DNA from: Annona cherimola
Lineage: Eukaryota > Streptophyta > Magnoliopsida > Magnoliales > Annonaceae
Length of the DNA: 64,000 bases
Assembly: GCA_030490835.1 (NCBI GenBank)
Contig: CM059973.1
Coordinates: 55,680,008 to 55,744,007 of the forward strand
Reading direction: 5' to 3'
In this document: piece after piece, positions 58,096-64,000 of the stretch
Position numbering within the stretch: the first letter of the stretch is position 1
Layout of the letters: every line of letters starts with the position of its first letter
Program-made: the position numbers and the translations under genes
Notes under the pieces: model-generated
Told to the model about the DNA's origin: nothing
Databases searched by the model: none
The model's input: only the letters and a program-made list of their open reading frames with translations

Positions 58096-59127
58096 TGACG
58101 AGCTGCGCATATGTCTAATTAAAATGCTCTTTTTAACATAAGTATACGTGCCGATTAAGTAATAAAGTGAGTAAAGTATTATTCTCACGAGGAATGTGTT
58201 AAACAAATTAGAATATTAAACTTCAATTGTCTAGAGTGAATTGTGAAATGAAGGGAATTGTATTGAAAAGAGTGATGATTAAACTTGGAACTTAAATAAT
58301 TAAAATGCTAGTGGTTGGGTAGCACAAGTTGGGATCCTTAGAATTAATCAAAGTGGATGGAAAATCGTGAATTATTGACCCTAAACTATGTTGAATTGGT
58401 TCCATTTCCATTGATTGTGCAGGAAGTTACTAATCTAGGTTCATTTATATTCATGTATGCCTTCCAACACATTTATATTCATTTATAAATTTAACTAAAT
58501 TTTAGTTAATTGCTATGTTTCTATGAAACTAAGTAAAACAAGGTTGATAACCACATAACCTAATTAAGATTACATAGGGTTAATAGGTATATTCTCATCC
58601 ATATTAACATCCAACATTGCAAGAGTTGAAAACCTGTGCTCTATACATGGTTCTCATTTAAATCTTATTTTTCCAAGCACAAATCTAGATATTAAATTAA
58701 TTTACAAGATAGCCAGACTTGTAAATGCATTAAACATGATGTATAAAGGTAATCCCACATAACAAACATTTCTGCAAAGATAGATATTTATTTCGACATA
58801 AGGAAACCAAACCAAACACAATTTAGAGTTCAAATCATCTGAATCTCTCATGATAAGAAATTTACCCCAAAAATGTGATATCTAATCCTATCAAATTCAA
58901 ATTTAAGTACATCCCAATAAATGAGAATATGAAAAATATGTAGAGAAAGGGAAAGAGGAGATAAAACTTGATGATTTCAACCACATGATATGAATCTCCA
59001 CTTCAAAATCTCTTTGGCTTGAAAATCTCTTCTTTTCTCTTCCTTGGTTGCCTCCCATGAGCTATGGTACTCTCGCATCTCAAACCCTAAGATAATATTT
59101 ATACTCTTAAACAAATGAGTGAGACAT
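58096..59127 (-). repeat. truncated gypsy LTR (TGATAACTCG family)
   Basis: Minus-strand homologue of about 22380-23369: gacgagctgcgcatatgtctaattaaaatgctc matches the complement of the end of the LTR at 21918-23369. It breaks at 59127 where an Athila-type LTR begins; the rest of the LTR is not found further right. Confidence 0.75.
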
Positions 59128-59944
59128 TGTATTTGCAATCTCACTGCAACTGCACGGGTCGTAGATTGTAATACATAAATTATCGATCTACATGGAATTC
59201 AAGACTATAAACTTTGCTTTTAAGCACTTTCTTGTCGAATATAAAGAGAATAAAGTGAATAAAATGGAATAGAAAGTAGAAAAGAGGAAGAGAAAATAAA
59301 ATTGAAAACTAGAACGAGTAGTAGAAAATAAGGATGTGAGTACCTAGGGTCTAGGGTTTGACATGCAACTTTTGCAATGGATAGTGGTGTAATTATTTAA
59401 TCTGGATATTGTTTGTTAAAGGAAAACAAACTTTAATTTATCCTTGCACCTTCTCTCAAAAACCTACAAGGCGTACCCTAATTTTCTTAACCACATATTC
59501 TAATGTGATTAAGTTAATTAGAATTCATTAAGTTTTGTGGCTGTTCATGGAATTCCTCAAGGTCATAATGCTTATTCTCATGGTCTTAGATTTTCGGGTT
59601 TAATATCTTGATTATCGTATATTAGATTTCCACCTCTTTGTTCCATCACTTAATATATGTAATCATACCAAAATATGGGCCCACGTACAAAGCAAGAATT
59701 AAAATCATAAGATATTAAATTAACAGCAATATCCATTATAAATAAATTAAGACCACACACCACTTGGGGTGCAACTTGTTGAAACTCATCATTTCTCAGC
59801 CTGAACCCGATTTCTCAACCCGAACCCGGACCGAATTCAAATAACTCTCGGTTTTGGGTTCTAGCAAACCCGAACCCGAGGTTATATTTGAAAATATTAA
59901 TATTTTATTATAATACGTCACCATCAGCCAGCTACCATCCCTGA

Positions 59945-60180
59945 CTCGTTGTCCTTGCCACTTGCCTGGTGCCAGCATTTCGAGTTTTTCGCCCTTTCCA
60001 CCTTTCGGCATTTCGCGCTTTTCTCAGTGTTTTGTCGTTCTCGCCGTTTCGCGCTTTTCCCATTCTTCTGCCATTCTGCCGTTTGCGCCCAAAATCATAG
60101 TTTCGAGCTTTTCTTGGTCTTCCATCTACTACCGTTCTGCCTTTCTGCCATTCTGCCGCTCTTCCTCTACGTTCCCATTC
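59945..60180. repeat. imperfect minisatellite inside the Pack-hAT
   Basis: Variants of tttcgcgcttttc, cattctgccgtt and cgttctgcc recur over about 230 bp. Open frames on both strands here are products of the repeat and are not called as genes. Confidence 0.6.
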
Positions 60181-60282
60181 ATTTTCCACTCTACACTAAT
60201 CAAACTGTTGAAGAAACAAAGGAAACAGAAAGAAAATTCCTAACTTTCCCATTCCAATTCGTCCAAATCTGAGTCGTCTGTG

Positions 60283-60950
60283 ATGGGATGCACGCAGTTG
60301 AAGATCGAGAACGAGGAAGCGATTACCCGCTGCAAAGAGCGGAAGCTGCACACGAAGGATGTTGTGACAGCGCGCAACCTCTTCGTCGCCGCCCACTCCT
60401 CCTACACCATGGCGCTCAAGAACACCGGTGCCGCCCTCAGCAAATATGGCCAGGGCGAAGTCCAAGACCCCCGAGGCCACTCACAGCCAACATTGGTGCC
60501 GGGAGTTACTCCCCCTGTCCAAGCCCCCCATTGATACCCTACTCCCGCCTCTGCCCCCACTCCCCGATTTCTCACCTCTAGTTCGTGCCGCGAGCATGCT
60601 CGATCTCCCCATCCCAAAATCTGATCCCAAGCTAGCTGAAACCATCCAGGAAGAGGAAGATGTCTCTGTCCTTGCGCCCGTCCCTATCCCTGCACCGTTG
60701 TTCCGCATCAGCGCCGATAGCATCCTTGCACCCATCCCTGTCCCTACGCGTGCAGCACCTGTCCCTGCCCCTGTCCCTACGCTAGCAGCAGCCCTGCATC
60801 CCTGCGCCGTTCACATTGGCTCGCCTCCATCTCGGTTTGTTTTCCTCGCCATCAGCAGCCTCCAGGGCCAAGAAGGCCATCTGCTTCGCTGCTTCTAGTC
60901 CAAATGCGCCAACAGGCAACAGGCAACAACGGAATCGCGCACCGGTAACA
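60283..60950 (+). pseudogene. captured 5' exon of a DUF630/DUF632 (NRG2-like) gene
   Basis: ATG at 60283 encodes MGCTQLKIENEEAITRCKER, then a run ending MALKNTGAALSKYGQGEV (residues about 43-60). This is the DUF630 N-terminus, whose MGC start is usually N-myristoylated. Family proteins, including Arabidopsis NRG2, continue with a Pro-rich linker and a C-terminal DUF632. Here the linker (PPLPPLPDFSPL, RAASMLDLPIPKSDPK, IQEEED) is read in another frame from about 60510, so a frameshift lies between about 60480 and 60530. The frame stops at 60898; CACCG|GTAACA near 60946 could be a splice donor. DUF632 is absent. The fragment cannot encode the whole protein. Confidence 0.82.
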
Positions 60951-61355
60951 TTTCTGTTATTGATTTCTTATTATTTAATATACAAATTAATAATATATGA
61001 TTAATTATTGAAAGCTGGTGCAATGAAATCCTATTTGAAGATGAGAGAAAAAGAGGGGGAAAATTTATGGAATGTGATTATATATAGGTAGAATGAATTT
61101 TTAGAAATAAACAAATGAAAACAACATTAATTATCTAAGAATTAATTTTTAGAAATAAAGTAAATAGAAACTATGTAAATGATAATTTAGAAATATTTAT
61201 TTTTACTCAGCATGCAGAATTATTTAAATTTCAAACTGTGTAAATATCTATTTTTATATAATAGGTTTGTGATAAAATTATATATATAGGATGAGTAATA
61301 AAAACATATTAATAGGAGAATGTCAACCCGAAACTCAACCCGAGCCCGAATTTCA

Positions 61356-61433
61356 AAAATAGGGTTAGGGTTGAGGTTTACAAATAGGGTTAGGGTTGAA
61401 GTTTTACAAATAGGGTTAGGGTTAGGGTTAAGG
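61356..61433. repeat. telomere-like subterminal array of the Pack-hAT
   Basis: Three units of GGGTTA repeats separated by TTGAAGTTTTACAAATA-type spacers, fewer than in the related hAT at 53175-53335. Confidence 0.85.
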
Positions 61434-61860
61434 TGAACCCGAGTTTCATGGGCCCGAGTTGCACCCCTACACACCACGCTACATTGTACACATCCTACAT
61501 CCTAAACCCTAGATTTAGAGCTTAGCCGAGCATGTTTAAGTCCAAAATAAAATTAAAATTCAAAATCATCTTAAACAAGACAATTAAAATTAAAAAAGAA
61601 AAGAGATAGAAAAGCTTATTGGTTTGAAGCCTCGATGGTGTATTGGCCGCTCCACGCAACTCGCCAGCCCTCTTACCCGCGCTCTCCACCTCTCTCTATC
61701 TATTTTCTCTCTAATTTTCTCTATGTAAAAAATTCCCCTGTTCTGCCGTCTCAATTCCCTTTTTATAGCACTAGAAATTTGCGCATCAAGAACTTGGGCA
61801 ATTGCTATTTACTGCTGAAGTCCGCGCTATGCGTAGATTGCGTATTAGTTTGCGCATGAA

Positions 61861-62971
61861 TGGATGACTTAGATCTTCAGAACGTTACTGATTAGCCGGT
61901 TGTGTATTTTCTGGTTGATTTTAATATAGAAATTCTTTACGTTAATTGTTGCATGGCTACCAATTAAATAGTCGGTGAGATGGGTTGAAAATGGACGGCT
62001 GATCTTTGGGCGGTGAAGGCTGCTAAATTTCAGCTTGGGCAATCAGCTGCATTAAATGGACGATTCAGCTAGATGGACGGTTGCTAAAAACTTTGACACC
62101 CAGATAATTCTGCCTATGCATGATCGGTGTTGATCTGGTGCATTAAATTTTCTGTTGGACAGTTGCTTGATCATAGCTTCGACGACTTTGATTTGGATGA
62201 AATTTTTGGTCATCTGCATGCCTGTTTAGTGGAATTTTGGAGATGGACGGCTCCGATTAGCAAATTGGACAGCTGATTAATTCACTGGTTTGGACGGTCT
62301 TAGATGAGTGAATTAGATGGTGGGCCACTAGACTTTGGACAACATGGATTAATGGGGCATAAATTTCTGGACGGCTTGGAAAAATTCTAGTATTAAATGG
62401 TGAGCCCCACTTCTGGACTGGTTAATCTGCAATAAAAAGATATTAAAAATTATTAATTCATCAAATTCATCAACAGGTTATTAATAAAAATATTTTAAGC
62501 CCATTTAATTTCATGGAAACCAATAAAATGTAATTTCAAGTCCAAATATTAGAAAAATTATTTAAATAACTTAAAATTAATATTTAATACCAAATTATTG
62601 CAAAAATATATTTGTGCATGATTTTGCGTAACCAAGGGTCCACACAGTTCGATTTGAACTGTGTGTGCCTCTGGAGTGCTTACATATCCCCAAATTGTGT
62701 GTACTGGACCAAAGACGTTCTTAGGTCACATGTGAAACATGTTTTAAGCTACTTTGATCACTGTTTTTGCCTCTTAATTCTTCAAAATCATCCAATTGAG
62801 TGGATCTTGGCTCTCATGCTTCGACTCTTCAAGAATCATACATGTTTTGCACCGATTTCACCTGATTTCGCACATACAGATCAATTGTGAGTGTTTTGTG
62901 GTAAATAAAGCTATACCAATCAAAGTATTATTCAAATCATCTTAAACACTTAAATTTTCATAGAATTATTA
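61861..62971. other. gene-free stretch with repeated 'ggacgg' segments
   Basis: Several short blocks containing tggacgg/ttggacagctga recur between 61990 and 62400. A stretch near 62195 (ttggatgaaatttttggtcatctgc) resembles parts of the long-LTR family (47310-47335). Probably a decayed LTR. The open frame ending at 62890 has no recognisable domain. Confidence 0.4.
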
Positions 62972-64000
62972 TGTGGCGCCCCCAAACCGAGGCGTCACAC
63001 AAAGCCTTACTCTAAGATCTTGTTGATTGGTAAATGTGAATTAGAATTGTTGCCCTAATCACGTGGTAGGTTATTAATTGGATCTTGTCTAAATTTTTTT
63101 CGTTTCATTCCTTTTCCTTCATCATTTCATTTCTTGACATTTCACTCCATTCATCTTATAAGTAACGATACTCTTGTGAATCATCGCACTTAGTATTTTA
63201 AAAATACTACTTGGTTTCCCTTTCATCCTTATACCTGTTCATAATCTCACATTCTAGCAATGGTCATCAATTGCAAATATCATTCATAAACTTCCATCTT
63301 GTTCTCTTACATAATTGGTTTTATCAACTTGGCCATGCCATAATCATATAAAATACATTCATCTTCAAATATTCGACATACATAGTTGGATACAGGCATC
63401 CAATCATCAATTCACATAACCTTTAGAACTATCATCAAGTTCACATATGTTAACATACCTTAAACATTCCAGTCATACCATTCCATATATCGTAGCTAAT
63501 CATTATAGCACATGCATGAATACCATCTCATACATTTTCTTAAATGCTCAGGTTCTCAACCTCTTGAGCTTTCTTATACCTATCTAAGGTTTGGGAAAAC
63601 AAATTGTGAGTGATAACTCAGTAAGCAAATATTTTATCTTTAGGCAAGCATTTTCCTGTAAAACGTTTTCATAAAATACTCATCATAAAGACCCGACGTC
63701 TGGGCTTTTCAATGGCATTGCATACGCATATAAACCTTTTTAGGTAATCCTTTTTTTTCTTGTGTGAACATTTTTTTTAATGTTCCAAGATATTTTACAT
63801 AAACTCCTTTTTACCAGTGGACATTTTTATGTCCCAAAATATTTTTCTCATAAACCCCTTTTAGCCAGTGGATATTTTTATATCCTAAAATATTTATCAC
63901 ATAAACTTTCTTTGGCAATGAACATTTTTATGTCCTAAACATTTATTGCATAAACCTTTTTGGGCAATGGACATTTTTATGTCCTAAAACATTTATCACA
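62972..64000 (-). repeat. inverted LTR of the long-LTR family, runs off the window
   Basis: Minus strand ends with the family terminus (complement of tgtggcgcccccaaaccgaggcgtca) and matches 49930-50049 of the solo LTR (block with gttgccctaatcacgtggtagg). It continues past 64000, so solo or full-length status is unknown. Confidence 0.82.
63728..64000. repeat. tandem array of ~50 bp units each with a small palindrome
   Basis: cataaacYYYttttNggcaatggacatttttatgtcc-type units (shown as pattern) begin near 63728, 63798, 63849, 63900 and 63949, with spacing 70, 51, 51 and 49 bp. Most contain GGACAT-tttt-ATGTCC or a one-mismatch version. The array reaches the window end. Confidence 0.8.

Larger units (their letters stand above)
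59764..61469 (+). mobile_element. non-autonomous hAT carrying a plant gene fragment (Pack-hAT)
   Basis: 1,706 bp flanked by identical 8-bp duplications CACACCAC (59756-59763 and 61470-61477). Terminal inverted repeats: left TTGGGGTGCAACT, right AGTTGCACCCCTA. Subterminal motifs AACCCGA/CAACCCG occur in several copies at both ends. The 3' ~220 bp, including the GGGTTA array, is shared with the hAT at 51518-53371. The interior holds no transposase but a GC-richer segment (about 59940-60950) with a DUF630-type gene 5' exon. Confidence 0.9.
59128..61860 (-). repeat. Athila-type LTR copy hosting the Pack-hAT
   Basis: On the minus strand it ends with the Athila LTR end (complement of tgtatttgcaatctcactgc). 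It matches 38556-39480 through the primer-proximal half, the aagcttattggttt block (61615) and a TATA-like ctttttatag (61760). The hAT insert (59764-61469) interrupts it exactly at cacaccac; across the insert the sequence rejoins as in the intact LTR (cacaccacgctacattgta). The distal boundary is unclear, between about 61860 and 62600. Confidence 0.75.

Noticed and set aside
59949..60272. Open frames on both strands before the DUF630 fragment
   Set aside because: They come from an imperfect minisatellite and have no family resemblance.
62612..62890. 92-codon plus-strand frame
   Set aside because: No domain, no ATG-proximal signals, in sequence that looks like a decayed LTR.
63728..64000. CRISPR-like array
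   Set aside because: Units are contiguous tandem repeats with diverged linkers inside a plant LTR, not identical repeats with unique spacers.

Overview
The window is repeat-dense nuclear DNA from a flowering plant with an expanded genome. I found no intact host gene, tRNA or rRNA. Nearly everything recognisable is a transposable element: Ty1/copia elements of the SIRE/Maximus type, Ty3/gypsy elements of the Athila/Tat type, a second copia lineage, hAT and Mutator-like DNA transposons, and solo or broken LTRs. Plant origin follows from these lineages, from tRNA-iMet and tRNA-Asp primer-binding sites, and from a captured plant DUF630-type gene fragment. I cannot name the species.

Layout. 1-5886: 3' part of a SIRE copia element (+) ending in a 1.7 kb LTR. 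5887-8938: non-coding, probably part of a long LTR. 8939-23369: a gypsy element (+) whose envelope-like ORF is interrupted by a complete SIRE element (10027-20632, minus strand, target duplication AGTTA). That insert carries its own envelope-like ORF. The gypsy 3' LTR is 21918-23369. 23370-28519: AT-rich and gene-free.

28520-50447 reads as one old copia element, taken apart by three later insertions. Its LTR and primer site are at 28520-28931 and its decayed gag-pol at 45027-46953 plus 50055-50447. The insertions are a full Athila element (29863-40192, duplication CTAGG), an internally deleted Athila derivative (40817-44621, duplication CTTAC) and a 3.1 kb solo LTR (46954-50049, duplication AAATt/AAATc). 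50448-51517 is an inverted fragment of the same solo-LTR family. 51518-53371 is the 3' half of an hAT transposon with a dead transposase gene.

53372-57942 is mostly unassigned and contains a Mutator-like element nested in a smaller inverted-repeat element. 57943-62971 holds broken LTRs. One of them hosts a 1,706 bp non-autonomous hAT (59764-61469) with perfect 8-bp target duplications, which carries the 5' exon of a DUF630/DUF632-type gene: a Pack-hAT. The broken hAT at 51518-53371 has the same 3' end and is a likely relative of its mobilising source. 62972-64000 is another inverted copy of the solo-LTR family with a tandem array of small palindromes.

The strongest unexplained signals are non-coding. 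In three gypsy elements, both the internal and the terminal purine tracts follow a small hairpin with an invariant GAGGAC/T loop and covarying stems. The same elements share a CCCTGAAATATGGTGAGGA-type motif, duplicated in two of them around an A-rich spacer. Two SIRE copies keep the same gag-to-pol frame offset although the junction differs by 3 nt. Several unrelated LTR families are packed with perfect palindromes (AAGTCGACTT, GGCGCCTAGGCGCC). All alignments were made by eye.
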